The notes beneath the pieces were generated by a model. The model had not been told where the DNA came from and made no database searches. It worked only from the letters and a program-made list of their open reading frames with translations. Both the position numbers and the translations under genes were made by a program. 46,838 bases of DNA from Paenibacillus camerounensis. Its GTDB lineage: Bacteria; Bacillota; Bacilli; Paenibacillales; Paenibacillaceae. Location: the NCBI RefSeq assembly GCF_000723885.1, contig NZ_CCDG010000068.1, positions 1 to 46,838 on the forward strand, read 5' to 3'. Below, piece by piece: positions 1 through 8,415 of this stretch. Position 1 is the stretch's first letter. Every line of letters starts with the position of its first letter.

Positions 1-317
1 TACTTCTCTTTGATGGCCTGTATACGATCCTCTTGCGTTTCCATTTCTGGAGCCTCTGATGGATCAATCTCCTGGCCTTTCAAAATATAATCCGGGTACT
101 CCTGTACAATGCCCGGAGTTGAATCTACCGCAGGGGCATCATAGGTTCCGGTTGACACGGTCTCTTCGCTCAAGGGTTCAGCAGTAATACTATCGGAATC
201 TCTAGCAATACTGCCTTCCGCCACCGCATAAGATGACCACATTTGCCCACCCAAATCAGGCAATACAATAGAAATAACCAATAAAATAATTAAAAGCTTA
301 CGTCCTAGATTCTTCAT
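1..317 (-). CDS. Partial secreted protein, N-terminal 105 residues, runs off window
   Basis: An open frame starts at an ATG at 315-317 and stays open to base 1, so only the N-terminus is seen. A purine-rich ribosome binding site (AGAGGAGTAGG) sits just upstream. The first ~30 residues are a signal peptide (positive MKNLGRK, then a run of Leu/Ile/Val). The rest is acidic and rich in Ser, Thr, Pro and Glu, with no domain visible. It lies 88 bp downstream of a YD-repeat protein gene on the same strand, so it may be the N-terminal region of a larger RHS/wall-associated protein; that is inference from context. The region is AT-rich compared with the rest of the window. Confidence 0.7.
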   Translation of the reverse strand, partial: MKNLGRKLLIILLVISIVLPDLGGQMWSSYAVAEGSIARDSDSITAEPLSEETVSTGTYDAPAVDSTPGIVQEYPDYILKGQEIDPSEAPEMETQEDRIQAIKEK

Positions 318-405
318 ATCCTACTCCTCTTATAATCTAATACCATATTATTCCTGAAAGTATACACAGCGTATATTTTTGTGAACGTACTATTTGATCT
401 ATTTG

Positions 406-1206
406 TTAGGGTTGAAGTATTTTTTTTATCAAATTACCATTTCGGTCATATGATAATACATAAACTTTACCAGTTGGAGTAGTTAGTTTAATTAGTCTGC
501 CTGCTCCATCATACTCATAAAGATATCCAGGTGTTGTATTTTCATAAGTAATGACAGGATCCCATACAGTGGTATCGGCATAGGTTGTTCCAATTTTATT
601 TACAATAAAATAAACACTATCACCTGTATTAACTGTTGTAGATAAATTTAAATCGTAACCAACACTGTCATTATACCGGACAATTTGCCATCCAGAGGCT
701 GGCCATAGCTGCTGTTGATTTTTCATTACCTTAACCTGTACTCCATCTCCGGTAGAAGTGTCGCCCTTTTTTACATTTCCAGTAATTATAATTTTTCCGC
801 TTTTTGGGGATAGCCATTTCCTCACAGAATCCTGTGCATCAGGATGTTGGGCATTGCTCATAACCAAAGTATATGTAGGAGTACCTTTCCAACGCCCATT
901 AGAGGAGTCCCATGTCATATTACTGTATGTGCTGCCATTCCATTGCTGATAGAACCATTGATTTAAACCTTGCTGTGAACTGAATCCTGCAGATGCTCTA
1001 TAGGTATCAGTATCCGTTTGTGCAACAAGATTATAAGTGCTAATTAATCCAGTTTTTTGAAAAGCTTTTTCCACCGAGGGTTTATACGTGGTGTCAGTAA
1101 CTGAAACGGTTGATGAGAACGCAAACGAATCGGAAAAATTCATGCTTAAAAATAAGATTGGGGTAACGAGTAAGATAGTTCCAAAGGTTCTAACCAGACT
1201 TTTCAT
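406..1206 (-). CDS. Small secreted YD-repeat (RHS-type) protein
   Basis: The 266-residue protein has a clear signal peptide (about residues 1-30), a ~200-residue beta-rich central region without a recognised family, and two YD (RHS) repeats at the extreme C-terminus (YEYDGAGRL and LSYDRNGNL, about residues 232-262). RHS proteins are normally far longer; this one ends right after the second repeat. The start is supported by TCAGGAGG 8 bases upstream. The next gene downstream is another secreted protein cut by the window edge, so the two may form a surface or toxin-type locus. Codon use is AT-rich, unlike the spoIIA operon next door, which suggests later acquisition. Function unknown. Confidence 0.7.
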   Translation of the reverse strand: MKSLVRTFGTILLVTPILFLSMNFSDSFAFSSTVSVTDTTYKPSVEKAFQKTGLISTYNLVAQTDTDTYRASAGFSSQQGLNQWFYQQWNGSTYSNMTWDSSNGRWKGTPTYTLVMSNAQHPDAQDSVRKWLSPKSGKIIITGNVKKGDTSTGDGVQVKVMKNQQQLWPASGWQIVRYNDSVGYDLNLSTTVNTGDSVYFIVNKIGTTYADTTVWDPVITYENTTPGYLYEYDGAGRLIKLTTPTGKVYVLSYDRNGNLIKKILQP

Positions 1207-1342
1207 ATATTCCTCCTGACAAAATAATTGCTAAATTATGAATTGATTATAATAATTACATCCAATAATTTCTATAGGTACAATATATGAGGATATTATC
1301 TTTTTTTGTCAAAAAAATCACCTTATACCGTATAATGAAAAA

Positions 1343-1373
1343 CAAAAAAACCGCCTCTCTCTCAAGGCGGTTT
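1343..1373 (-). terminator. Rho-independent terminator downstream of sigF
   Basis: On the minus strand an AAACCGCC / GGCGGTTT stem with a ten-base loop is followed by a run of T. It lies 240 bp downstream of the sigF stop and upstream of the YD-repeat gene, so it separates the sporulation operon from the AT-rich left edge. Confidence 0.8.
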
Positions 1374-1613
1374 AAACTATACCTTATACTGCACCCGTCA
1401 CAAACTACTTCATATCTAATCCAAGAGAGCGTAACGTAATCGGCCAAATCACTTGTTAATAATGATCCATACCGCGCTTGACTTACAGCCCCCTCCACCA
1501 TAGATATATTACCGTTGTTACACGCAATACACTCACTAATCACATACTTCCCCTTACCCTACACTTGTTTTCGCTCTTGCTCCTGTCGGCTCCCAATCCG
1601 CTAAGCTCCAGCC
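1374..1613. other. Gene-poor spacer between sigF and its terminator
   Basis: With the terminator and leader to its left this makes a ~400-bp gap (1207-1613). A 95-codon minus-strand frame from a GTG at 1543 crosses it, but the terminator stem lies inside that frame and the product resembles nothing I know. In Bacillus and many relatives spoVA genes follow sigF; none is seen here. Confidence 0.4.
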
Positions 1614-2369
1614 CTACTGGGCAATCTGCTCACGGATGTTCGCGAGGATCTTCTTCTCCAGCCTCGACACCTGCACCTGCGAGATGCCGAGGCGGCTGGC
1701 GACTTCGGACTGGGTCTGGTCGCGGTAGTAGCGCAGGTAGACGATCAGGCGCTCCCGTTCGGTGAGTGCGCCGATGGCTTCGTTCAGTGCCAGCTTGTCG
1801 AACCAGCGCTCCTGCGACTCGTCGGCGATCTGGTCGATCAGGGTGATCGGGTCACCGTCGTTCTCGAATACGGTCTCGTGGATCGAGGTCGGCGGCTTGT
1901 TCGCCTCCTGGGCAAACACGATTTCTTCCGGTGTTACACCAAGCGCTTCGGCAACCTCACCGATGGTCGGCAGGCGGTCCAGCGTTTTGGACATCTCGTC
2001 CTTCATCTTGCGCACCTTATTGGCCATCTCCTTAAGGGAGCGGCTGACCTTCAGGGTCCCGTCGTCGCGCAGGAAGCGCTGAATCTCGCCGATGATCATC
2101 GGCACGGCATAGGTGGAGAACTTGACCTCATAGCTGAGGTCGAATTTGTCGACGGACTTCAGCAGTCCGATACAACCGATCTGGAACAAATCATCCGGCT
2201 CGTATCCGCGGTTCATAAACCGCTGCACCACCGACCAGACGAGCCGGATGTTGCAGCTTACGAGCGTGTCGCGGGCCAGGTTATCCCCGGCCTGACTGAG
2301 CGCGATAAGACGTTTGACCTCCGCATCGTCCAAATAGGTCGGCGGAGCTTTTTTTGATTCAGCTTCCAT
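1614..2369 (-). CDS. sigF: RNA polymerase sporulation sigma factor SigF
   Basis: Forespore-specific sigma factor, first compartment-specific sigma of sporulation; held inactive by SpoIIAB until SpoIIAA is dephosphorylated. The 251-residue protein has region 2 (LVWSVVQRF, then DLFQIGCIGLLKSVDKFD and FSTYAVPMIIGEIQRF, about residues 47-100), region 3 (about 115-160) and a region 4 helix-turn-helix at the C-terminus (SEVASRLGISQVQVSRLEKK, about 222-241). The length fits SigF. It is the third gene of spoIIAA-spoIIAB-sigF, 11 bp after the spoIIAB stop. Gene order and sequence both identify it, so SigG is unlikely. Confidence 0.97.
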   Translation of the reverse strand: MEAESKKAPPTYLDDAEVKRLIALSQAGDNLARDTLVSCNIRLVWSVVQRFMNRGYEPDDLFQIGCIGLLKSVDKFDLSYEVKFSTYAVPMIIGEIQRFLRDDGTLKVSRSLKEMANKVRKMKDEMSKTLDRLPTIGEVAEALGVTPEEIVFAQEANKPPTSIHETVFENDGDPITLIDQIADESQERWFDKLALNEAIGALTERERLIVYLRYYRDQTQSEVASRLGISQVQVSRLEKKILANIREQIAQ

Positions 2370-2380
2370 GGCTCCAACCC

Positions 2381-2836
2381 CTAATTGTATAAAGCTTTTT
2401 TGGAGACGATTGTTTTCTTCATAGAGATGGAGGTGCCCCGGCCCGGCTCGCTGGTCACTTCGAAACCATCCATGAAGTTCTCCATAATGGTAAAGCCCAT
2501 TCCTGACCGCTCCAGCTCCGGCTTGGACGTGTACAGCGGCTGCTGTGCCAGCTCCAGATCCTCAATCCCGTTGCCCTGATCCTCAATGGTCAGATGAACG
2601 GTTTCATGCTCAATTCTCGCCGAGATACTGACAAGCCCTTCCGGGTTGCTGTCGTAGCCGTGAATAATGCAGTTGGTGACCGCTTCTGAAACAACCGTCT
2701 TCAGGTCATTCAGTTCATCCATCGTCGGATCAAGCCGCGAGACGAAGGCCGCTACGACGACACGCGCGAACGATTCGTTCTCCGAGAGGGCGGCAAACTG
2801 GACACTCATGAAGTTACCAGCTTCACTCTTTGTCAT
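2381..2836 (-). CDS. spoIIAB: Anti-sigma F factor and serine kinase SpoIIAB
   Basis: Binds SigF and also phosphorylates SpoIIAA with ATP. The 151-residue protein is a GHKL-type ATPase: N-box EAVTNCIIHGY (about residues 51-61), G1 box DQGNGIED (about 87-94) and G2 box SGMGFTIME (about 111-119). The start codon overlaps the spoIIAA stop as ATGA, implying translational coupling that keeps antagonist and anti-sigma in balance. The length is typical of the family. Confidence 0.97.
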   Translation of the reverse strand: MTKSEAGNFMSVQFAALSENESFARVVVAAFVSRLDPTMDELNDLKTVVSEAVTNCIIHGYDSNPEGLVSISARIEHETVHLTIEDQGNGIEDLELAQQPLYTSKPELERSGMGFTIMENFMDGFEVTSEPGRGTSISMKKTIVSKKALYN

Positions 2837-3186
2837 AACGCAACCTCCAAATCCGAGAGCGCTGCGCTCTCGTCGTCATATAGGGACATGATTTTGAACA
2901 GGCCCGACATTTCCAGCAGCCGCTTCACGGGTGCGGTGGCATCGCAGACTGCCATTTTCCCGCCCTTGCTGCGGATCAGCTTGTACCTTCCAAGAATGAC
3001 GCCAAGACCCGAGCTGTCCATGAACTGCAGCTCCTTCAGGCTGAGAATCAGGTGCTCGACCTGGCCCCGCATAATGGCTTCATCCATTTCCATCCGAACA
3101 TAATCGGCTGCGTGATGATCCAGCTCTCCATACAAACGGACAACCAGCACACCCCGGTGATGCTCCATCTCCACATGGGAATTCAT
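2833..3186 (-). CDS. spoIIAA: Anti-anti-sigma factor SpoIIAA
   Basis: STAS-domain protein that frees SigF by binding SpoIIAB when unphosphorylated. The chosen ATG (3184-3186) gives 117 residues, the family length, and has AGGAGAG nine bases upstream; an in-frame start 28 codons earlier would give a basic extension unlike the family and would overlap the sigma-H promoter. The phosphorylation loop FMDSSGLGV places Ser58 at the position used in Bacillus subtilis. First gene of the spoIIA operon. Confidence 0.96.
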   Translation of the reverse strand: MNSHVEMEHHRGVLVVRLYGELDHHAADYVRMEMDEAIMRGQVEHLILSLKELQFMDSSGLGVILGRYKLIRSKGGKMAVCDATAPVKRLLEMSGLFKIMSLYDDESAALSDLEVAL

Positions 3187-3255
3187 ACTTGCCACTCTCC
3201 TCTTCGTTGCTTTCAAACCGCCCTGTAACAACTTCTTTCCCCTACAAGGACAAGG

Positions 3256-3284
3256 TTTTCTACATGGCAAAGAGTGATTCCTGC
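3256..3284 (-). promoter_or_regulatory. Sigma-H promoter of the spoIIA operon
   Basis: On the minus strand GCAGGAATC (-35) is separated by 12 bases from GTAGAAAA (-10), matching the sigma-H pattern RnAGGAwww / RnnGAAww at every defined position except the last -35 base. It lies 70 bp before spoIIAA, between dacF and spoIIAA, where the known sigma-H promoter lies in Bacillus. Sequence match seen; activity inferred. Confidence 0.8.
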
Positions 3285-3304
3285 CTCACGACAAAACTAG
3301 AAGA

Positions 3305-3339
3305 AAACCCCCATGAATCTACAGAAGTCACAGGGGGAA
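3305..3339 (-). terminator. Possible weak terminator after dacF
   Basis: CCCCC at the 5' side and GGGGG followed by TTTTC on the minus strand could form a five-pair stem with a 20-base loop. It lies just after dacF and before the sigma-H promoter. In Bacillus some transcription reads through from dacF into spoIIA, so a leaky terminator is plausible. Confidence 0.4.
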
Positions 3340-3359
3340 TCTACAAAATACACGCTATA

Positions 3360-4556
3360 TTAATCAATCGTGAACAGTGAGCCTGCAGTCCGCTTGAACA
3401 GCTTCCACCAGCCGGCCTTAGCCACATCCTCGCCCGCTTTCAGCTCATACTCCTTGATAACGCTCGTGCCCTGATAGACAACCAGCTTCCCGATGGTCTG
3501 GTCTGCGGCGACAGGAGCCTTGATATCCTCCTGCAGCACGACCTCATTGCGGATGCCTTCCTGGGTAACGCCCTTTTTGAGCAGCACGCTATACGTTTCC
3601 TTGGCGGTAAGCGGAAGCTCCTTTTTTACGCCTTTTTCAACCTTCAGGGTGCCAATGGCATCTCCGGGTTTATAGATCGTATGCACCTTGTACTGGGAAA
3701 AGAGATAGTCGAACATGCCCGACACCTCACTGTTGCGCGTCTTGGTGTTTGGTTCACCCAGCACCACGGCAACGGCACGCAGCCCGTCTCTGGCCGCAGT
3801 AGCGGAGAGGCAGAACTTGGCTTCAGAGGTGTATCCGGTCTTCAGGCCGTCTGCACCGGTATAGAACCGCACCAGCTTGTTCGTGTTAACCAGCCAGAAC
3901 GGCTTCTCGGTATCCTTGCGCAGATAATCCTGGTAGGAGCCGGTATATTTGATGATCCGTTCATGCTTCAGCAGCTCCCGGCTGATGACGGCAATGTCAT
4001 GAGCGGATGAATAATGGTTCTCCGCAGGCAGCCCGTTACAGTTGGCAAAGTGGGTATCCTTCAGGCCAAGCTCCTCCGCTTTGCTGTTCATCATGTCGAC
4101 AAAGGCGCTCTCCGACCCGGCAATCTTCTCCGCCATCGCCACAGAGGCATCATTACCGGAAGCCATCGCGATGCCCTTAAGCATCTCGTCAACGGTCATC
4201 TCTTCACCGGGCTCCAGAAAAATCTGCGAACCGCCCATCGAGGCAGCATATTCACTGGTCCGCACCATGTCAGTCAATTGCAGACGGCCTTCATCCAGCG
4301 CCTCCACCGTAAGCAGCATCGTCATAATTTTGGTGATGCTGGCCGGCGGCAGCTTGTCGTGACTGTTTTTTTCGTAGATGATTGTGCCGGTGCCCGCATC
4401 CATCAGGATAGCAGAGCGCGCATTCGGGGCGAGATCTGCAGCAGCGGCGGTTTTGCCGGTGCTTTTAGCCTTTTCCTCCGCCGCAGCACCTCCGGCCGCT
4501 CCCAGTACGGAAACAGCAATACACAGCATAAGCGTTAACATACGTATTTTTCTCAA
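3360..4556 (-). CDS. dacF: D-alanyl-D-alanine carboxypeptidase DacF
   Basis: Penicillin-binding protein of the S11 family that trims peptidoglycan pentapeptides; DacF acts in the forespore cortex pathway. A signal peptide (about residues 1-26) is followed by the three catalytic motifs: S73-I-T-K76, S133-G-N135 and K239-T-G241. A C-terminal beta domain and a terminal amphipathic stretch (GWWKLFKR) fit membrane anchoring. I chose the TTG at 4554-4556 because AGGAGGGG lies seven bases upstream; the in-frame codons further upstream overlap that site. It sits directly upstream of spoIIAA as in Bacillus, where it is sigma-F dependent; I did not find a convincing sigma-F promoter. Confidence 0.93.
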   Translation of the reverse strand: MRKIRMLTLMLCIAVSVLGAAGGAAAEEKAKSTGKTAAAADLAPNARSAILMDAGTGTIIYEKNSHDKLPPASITKIMTMLLTVEALDEGRLQLTDMVRTSEYAASMGGSQIFLEPGEEMTVDEMLKGIAMASGNDASVAMAEKIAGSESAFVDMMNSKAEELGLKDTHFANCNGLPAENHYSSAHDIAVISRELLKHERIIKYTGSYQDYLRKDTEKPFWLVNTNKLVRFYTGADGLKTGYTSEAKFCLSATAARDGLRAVAVVLGEPNTKTRNSEVSGMFDYLFSQYKVHTIYKPGDAIGTLKVEKGVKKELPLTAKETYSVLLKKGVTQEGIRNEVVLQEDIKAPVAADQTIGKLVVYQGTSVIKEYELKAGEDVAKAGWWKLFKRTAGSLFTID

Positions 4557-4651
4557 AATAGTTCCCCTCCTGAACATTACCTTCAACTCACAGGTACTGT
4601 ATTCCAGTCTGGTCAGAAAGGCAGGAAATTATTCCAGTTATCTGTACAAGT

Positions 4652-4693
4652 AGAAACGGCTATGCCGTCCTTCAGAGAAGGCGGTAACCGTTC
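4652..4693. repeat. Dispersed palindromic element, copy 1
   Basis: An imperfect inverted repeat opening AGAAACGGCT and closing with an ACCGTT-type arm, in the spacer upstream of dacF. It shares opening, length and fold with the copy at 16494-16533 and its opening with the copy at 32783-32837. There is no T-run, so it is not a simple terminator. Confidence 0.65.
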
Positions 4694-4747
4694 CTGCGAG
4701 AAAGATAAGGATTATTGATAGCGTAAAACATATAAATTCTTATATTT

Positions 4748-5224
4748 TTAAAAAAGGGCCTCCCCTGCATCCTCACGGATTCTGCAGAGAAAGCCCCTTT
4801 GCTGTCCACTCCAGGCAAGTCCAGAAGCGTTAGCCCCCGATTGCCATGCGCTGAAAATAACCGGTCCGACCACAACCGCATGTGCGTTAGGGTCCTGGTT
4901 CTGAACAATCAGCTGATAGTTTTGCGTACCGGCCGGCACGTTGATGTCTACCATGTGCAAGGAGATAATGCCGTGATCATTGAAGAGATCTTCATATTCT
5001 ACGCGCGCGTAAAAGATTTCCGAGCCTGCACGCCAGATGCGCACAAGGAGGTTCGGCGTATCCAGCAGCACATTCACACCAATCGTTTCCTTAAGCTCAA
5101 CCTTGTTCGGAAAATGCGCCGGTACCGCCGGATCGATATACACCCCTACTCCGTCAATCTGCACACCTGCAGGGGAAATCGGTACCGGAATGTTAAATAT
5201 AGCAGAATCACCTGCGGGCAGCAC
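4748..5224 (-). CDS. Beta-rich hypothetical protein
   Basis: A 158-residue protein of unrecognised family. It has no signal peptide or membrane segment, starts with a GTG, and is rich in Val, Ile, Pro and Gly in a pattern that suggests beta strands (for example FNIPVPISPAGVQIDG and VVVGPVIFSAW). It overlaps the end of the upstream acyltransferase gene by 17 bp, so the two are probably co-transcribed. No strong ribosome binding site is seen, which suggests coupling to the upstream gene. The last codons lie within the operon terminator. A coat or surface protein is possible but unsupported. Confidence 0.6.
   Translation of the reverse strand: MLPAGDSAIFNIPVPISPAGVQIDGVGVYIDPAVPAHFPNKVELKETIGVNVLLDTPNLLVRIWRAGSEIFYARVEYEDLFNDHGIISLHMVDINVPAGTQNYQLIVQNQDPNAHAVVVGPVIFSAWQSGANASGLAWSGQQRGFLCRIREDAGEALF
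4750..4802 (-). terminator. Terminator overlapping the end of the hypothetical gene
   Basis: On the minus strand AAAGGGGC...CTCTGC pairs with GCAGGGGAG...GCCCTTT and is followed by a run of T. The stem includes the last codons of the gene ending at 4748, an unusually tight arrangement. Confidence 0.8.
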
Positions 5225-6218
5225 CGTATTCTATAGCCTGCCGGCTGCTGCCGCGTCCCAGATAGAGCCTCGACACCGGCGGATAACGCCCCGCCCATTT
5301 GGCAGCGAGCAGCGGCAGCACTACGCCGACCAGTGTAAAAGGGATCAGTCCGTAATCCGTACCGAGCAGCACCTTGAGGCTGTAATTCAGCGGCAGATGC
5401 AGGTACATAATTGCGATCGTGTTCCGTCCAAGCCTGCCCATGAAGCCGAGCGGCAGCCTTTTGGACAGCTGGTATACAGCAGCGCAGATAGTCAGCGAGA
5501 TCAGCAGCGGCACCGCCAGATCCAGCAGCAGCGCATCGTAATCCTTATATTTCATATCAAGGCTGTAGCTGATGTATCCGCTGCGTTCCAGCCATAGCAC
5601 AAGTGCACACAGCGGCAGCAGCAGCAAGAGCACGTAAGCGCGGCTGATCAGCGCAGGAATGGCTTTTTTACCGTAATATCCGATCGCATAATAGGTAACG
5701 GCGAGCAGGGCAACGTCGATGTTCCAGGGAAGGTTGAAGTTCTTTAGCGGCGTCAGTGCGATCAGATGAGATAGAAGGTACGCGGAGGCGATCAGAAGGA
5801 ATTGGGTGCGGCGGCTGTATCTGACGATATATCCAAAGAGCAGCTGTGTGAACAGGAGACAGGTGATAAACCAGAACACTCCGTAAGGCCCCGTCAGGGT
5901 CAAGCCTCCATAGAGCAGCCTCGCGATATTTTCCAGGAATCCGGTGAAATTCAAGCTATACAGCAGCATCCCGGCGGCAATCAGTAATCCGTAGGCAAAA
6001 TAGGGCGTCATCAGCCCCTTCGTCCGCTTCACTGCCCAGCCGGTGTAACGCTCAGGCAGGATCGGCTTAAACACCAGACCGCTCAGCAGAAAGAACAGCG
6101 GCATCCGGAACCAGGACAGATAATGATTGGCACCGGCATCGCCGGAATGCCCCATCACTACAAAAATAATGCTGAAGCCCTTGGCGGCATCGATCCATAA
6201 CTCACGTCGTTTTTCCAC
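5208..6218 (-). CDS. Membrane acyltransferase, acyltransferase 3 family
   Basis: Integral membrane protein of 336 residues with about ten hydrophobic segments. The family O-acetylates extracellular polysaccharides or other cell-surface molecules. The opening (RRELWIDAAKGFSIIFVVMGHSGD) has the N-terminal signature of the family, with the conserved His in GHS at about residue 23. The GTG start follows GGGAGGAG with rather long spacing. A strong sigma-A promoter lies upstream and the hypothetical gene downstream overlaps the end. The acceptor is unknown. Confidence 0.85.
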   Translation of the reverse strand: MEKRRELWIDAAKGFSIIFVVMGHSGDAGANHYLSWFRMPLFFLLSGLVFKPILPERYTGWAVKRTKGLMTPYFAYGLLIAAGMLLYSLNFTGFLENIARLLYGGLTLTGPYGVFWFITCLLFTQLLFGYIVRYSRRTQFLLIASAYLLSHLIALTPLKNFNLPWNIDVALLAVTYYAIGYYGKKAIPALISRAYVLLLLLPLCALVLWLERSGYISYSLDMKYKDYDALLLDLAVPLLISLTICAAVYQLSKRLPLGFMGRLGRNTIAIMYLHLPLNYSLKVLLGTDYGLIPFTLVGVVLPLLAAKWAGRYPPVSRLYLGRGSSRQAIEYGAARR

Positions 6219-6262
6219 TTTTCTCTTCCAACTCCTCCCAATCCAGTTTTATTTTTAATATA

Positions 6263-6291
6263 ATTATAGAATGATTGAATTGCTTGTTCAA
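6263..6291 (-). promoter_or_regulatory. Sigma-A promoter for the acyltransferase gene
   Basis: On the minus strand TTGAAC and TATAAT are separated by 17 bases, 45 bp before the GTG start of the acyltransferase. The spacer 6219-6540 is AT-rich, and the rest of it holds the leader of the divergent ECF sigma gene. A possible ECF-like site (GAAAC at ~6489, TATAC 16 bases on) is too weak to call. Confidence 0.75.
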
Positions 6292-6540
6292 ATTTTAATG
6301 AATGTTTTCATATTGTTTCAGAAAGTAAAATTCAGATAACAACCTGTTATATACAAAAAAATGAGACATTGAGCCTAGAACCGGGACTTTCACCGTTAAT
6401 TGCTTCTCGGCTTACTTTCGGTGCAGCAACAGGACTTTTCGGGCTCTAGAGAAATCAATTCTCTGCCTGTAAAACAAATCATGTCACGAAACGATGCTCT
6501 GGGCTTGTTATACAGGTATAAACCATAGGAGGTGAAAAAC

Positions 6541-7134
6541 GTGCAATTAACCGTCCCCGGGGAAGCGGACGAAAGGAAGCTAATGCTTGAACAGGCTGTG
6601 GATGCTGTGAAGGCAGGAGACAAGCAGTCCTACGAGATTATTATTAAGCAGTTCGAACGGCAGATGTATACTTACTGTTTCTATATTCTTAAGAATCATA
6701 CGGAAACAGAAGATGCTGTACAGGAGATCTTTATCCGGGCCTACGCTAACCTTCACCGCTATAGCAGCAGAACTTCCTTTTCGGCCTGGCTTTACAAGCT
6801 GGCCTATCATCATTTGATTAATTTGAAGCATAAAAAAGGCCGGTGGCTCAGGCTGATTGAGCATTACAAGGATCAGCAGAGGCAGGAGCAGCTGCCCTTA
6901 CCCGACTCGATTACTCAGAAGTTGCTGATCCATCTAACCATCGAGGAACGTCATATCCTGCTTCTAAAAGCTGTAGAGCAATACACCTTTGAAGAGATTG
7001 GCGGGATTATGGGGATCGGAACAGCTACAGTCCGCAAAAAATATGAACGGCTGCGCAAAAAGCTGATTGAACGCGCAGGCCAACAAGGAGCGAGGGTCCA
7101 TGGGACAATATCAGAGGCAAACAAAACATTCTGA
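6541..7134 (+). CDS. ECF-type RNA polymerase sigma factor
   Basis: Extracytoplasmic-function sigma factor of 197 residues. Sigma region 2 lies at about residues 25-95 (FERQMYTYCFYILKNHTETEDAVQEIF, given by position) and region 4 at about 125-180 with helix-turn-helix TFEEIGGIMGIGTATVRKKY. I chose the GTG at 6541 because AGGAGG at 6527-6532 then has correct spacing; an earlier in-frame GTG at 6532 overlaps that site. Its end overlaps the next gene by 35 bp, which encodes a membrane DUF4179 protein, the usual anti-sigma pairing. Such pairs commonly autoregulate, but the inducing signal is not evident. Confidence 0.88.
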   Translation: MQLTVPGEADERKLMLEQAVDAVKAGDKQSYEIIIKQFERQMYTYCFYILKNHTETEDAVQEIFIRAYANLHRYSSRTSFSAWLYKLAYHHLINLKHKKGRWLRLIEHYKDQQRQEQLPLPDSITQKLLIHLTIEERHILLLKAVEQYTFEEIGGIMGIGTATVRKKYERLRKKLIERAGQQGARVHGTISEANKTF

Positions 7135-8302
7135 AATGGATGCTATCGAACAAAGAATCCGTGAAGCTGCTGTACCTAAGCGGGAATTGAGCACTTACAT
7201 TATGAATAAGATTGGGGAGAATGAAATGAGCAGAGTAACAAGAACAAGAGGTTCAAATGCCAAACCAAGTATTTTCAAGAAGACCGCCATTGCCGCCGCT
7301 GTTGCCGGGGTACTGGGCGCAGGAACGATCGGTGCAGGTTTTGTATCACCGGTAATGGCAGAAACGCTGAAAAAAATACCTGGTTTTGGTGTAATTTTTA
7401 GTGGGACAAGCGATGCCGCTGTAGAGGAAGCCATACAACAAGGGATCATTTCCGAGCCCGGGCAAAGCGTAACCCATGACGGCATCACCTTGAAGCTAAT
7501 TAACCTACTGTACGACGGAACTCGTCTGTCCTTCCTGATTGATCGTGACGGAGCGCCTGCGGAGGCAGAAACGTTGTCATTGCCTTGGGCATTAAGAGAT
7601 ACACCAGAAGATCAGCTGCCAAAGGGCTATCTGGATCACCCGGTTTTGTTAGTCAATGGTCAAGAAGCCGCCCCTATCACCAGCGGCAGTTATGGAGACT
7701 ATGTAAGTAAAGGCGATAAAAATGTTTATTATTCCGTCGATTGGAACGATGTAAATTTGCCGGACGAGTTTGAATTGACGGTTCAGGCCAAGGTTAGCCG
7801 GGTGGCTGAAACGTTTGAATTCAAGGTCCCGGTTAAGCTGGACCAACGTGCGGTTGTGCTGAATCCGAACATCTCCAAGGATAATGGTTCGTTCAGTTAT
7901 ACAGTTAAGGAGTTGCATCTCTCTCCGGTAACTACCCGCCTCGTGCTGGACAGTGAGGGCCCGGTTCCGCAATCTCCGGAGCAAACCGGCGATTATCACG
8001 CCAGTATGGTCTACTATGAAATTGTGGACGATCAGGGGAATGAGCTGGAACAGGTGAGATTTGGTTATTGGAACCAAAAGCCAAAAACCCAATATCAGGT
8101 GAATGAGCTATTTCCTCCTCTTGACAGTACAACAAAATCAATAACAATCAAGCCGTTTACACTGACGGTGAAGAACGACGACTGGAGTGTTGTCGGGCTT
8201 GTGGAAGACAGTAAAGGTAATCTTTCGGCTGGGCAAGAAAGTAACCGGGGCACACGCACATATCTGAAAGACCTGGAAGTAACCATTCCGATTAATCAAT
8301 AA
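7100..8302 (+). CDS. DUF4179 membrane anti-sigma factor
   Basis: Likely anti-sigma partner of the ECF factor just upstream. The 400-residue protein has a short cytoplasmic N-terminus (about 1-55), one membrane segment (about 60-80, AAAVAGVLGAGTIGAGF), a DUF4179 extracellular domain (about 85-200) and a further beta-rich domain to the C-terminus. The ATG at 7100 has AAGGAG nine bases upstream. The 35-bp overlap with the sigma gene implies coupled translation, which keeps sigma and anti-sigma stoichiometric. Release mechanism is not visible. Confidence 0.85.
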   Translation: MGQYQRQTKHSEMDAIEQRIREAAVPKRELSTYIMNKIGENEMSRVTRTRGSNAKPSIFKKTAIAAAVAGVLGAGTIGAGFVSPVMAETLKKIPGFGVIFSGTSDAAVEEAIQQGIISEPGQSVTHDGITLKLINLLYDGTRLSFLIDRDGAPAEAETLSLPWALRDTPEDQLPKGYLDHPVLLVNGQEAAPITSGSYGDYVSKGDKNVYYSVDWNDVNLPDEFELTVQAKVSRVAETFEFKVPVKLDQRAVVLNPNISKDNGSFSYTVKELHLSPVTTRLVLDSEGPVPQSPEQTGDYHASMVYYEIVDDQGNELEQVRFGYWNQKPKTQYQVNELFPPLDSTTKSITIKPFTLTVKNDDWSVVGLVEDSKGNLSAGQESNRGTRTYLKDLEVTIPINQ

Positions 8303-8311
8303 GCTTGTAAG

Positions 8312-8358
8312 CAAAGACGGTTCTTGACCATCCGGGATGGTCAAGAACCGTCTTTTCA
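8312..8358. terminator. Bidirectional terminator with a very long perfect stem
   Basis: An almost loop-less perfect inverted repeat with arms of about 20 bp, flanked by A and T runs on both sides (AAAGACGG ... CCGTCTTTT). It separates the convergent anti-sigma and GH115 genes and should stop transcription from both. Confidence 0.92.
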
Positions 8359-8415
8359 TCTTTCTGAATAATTTATTATCTCATAATACAGAAGTGAAGG
8401 GTCCTGTAACGCCTA

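Noticed and set aside
1256..1543. 95-codon minus-strand frame with an AAGGGG before its GTG
   Set aside because: A strong terminator stem lies inside it, composition is irregular, and the last third is extremely AT-rich. No family resemblance.
4557..4700. Sigma-F promoter for dacF
   Set aside because: Expected from Bacillus, but no pair of elements with correct spacing is convincing.
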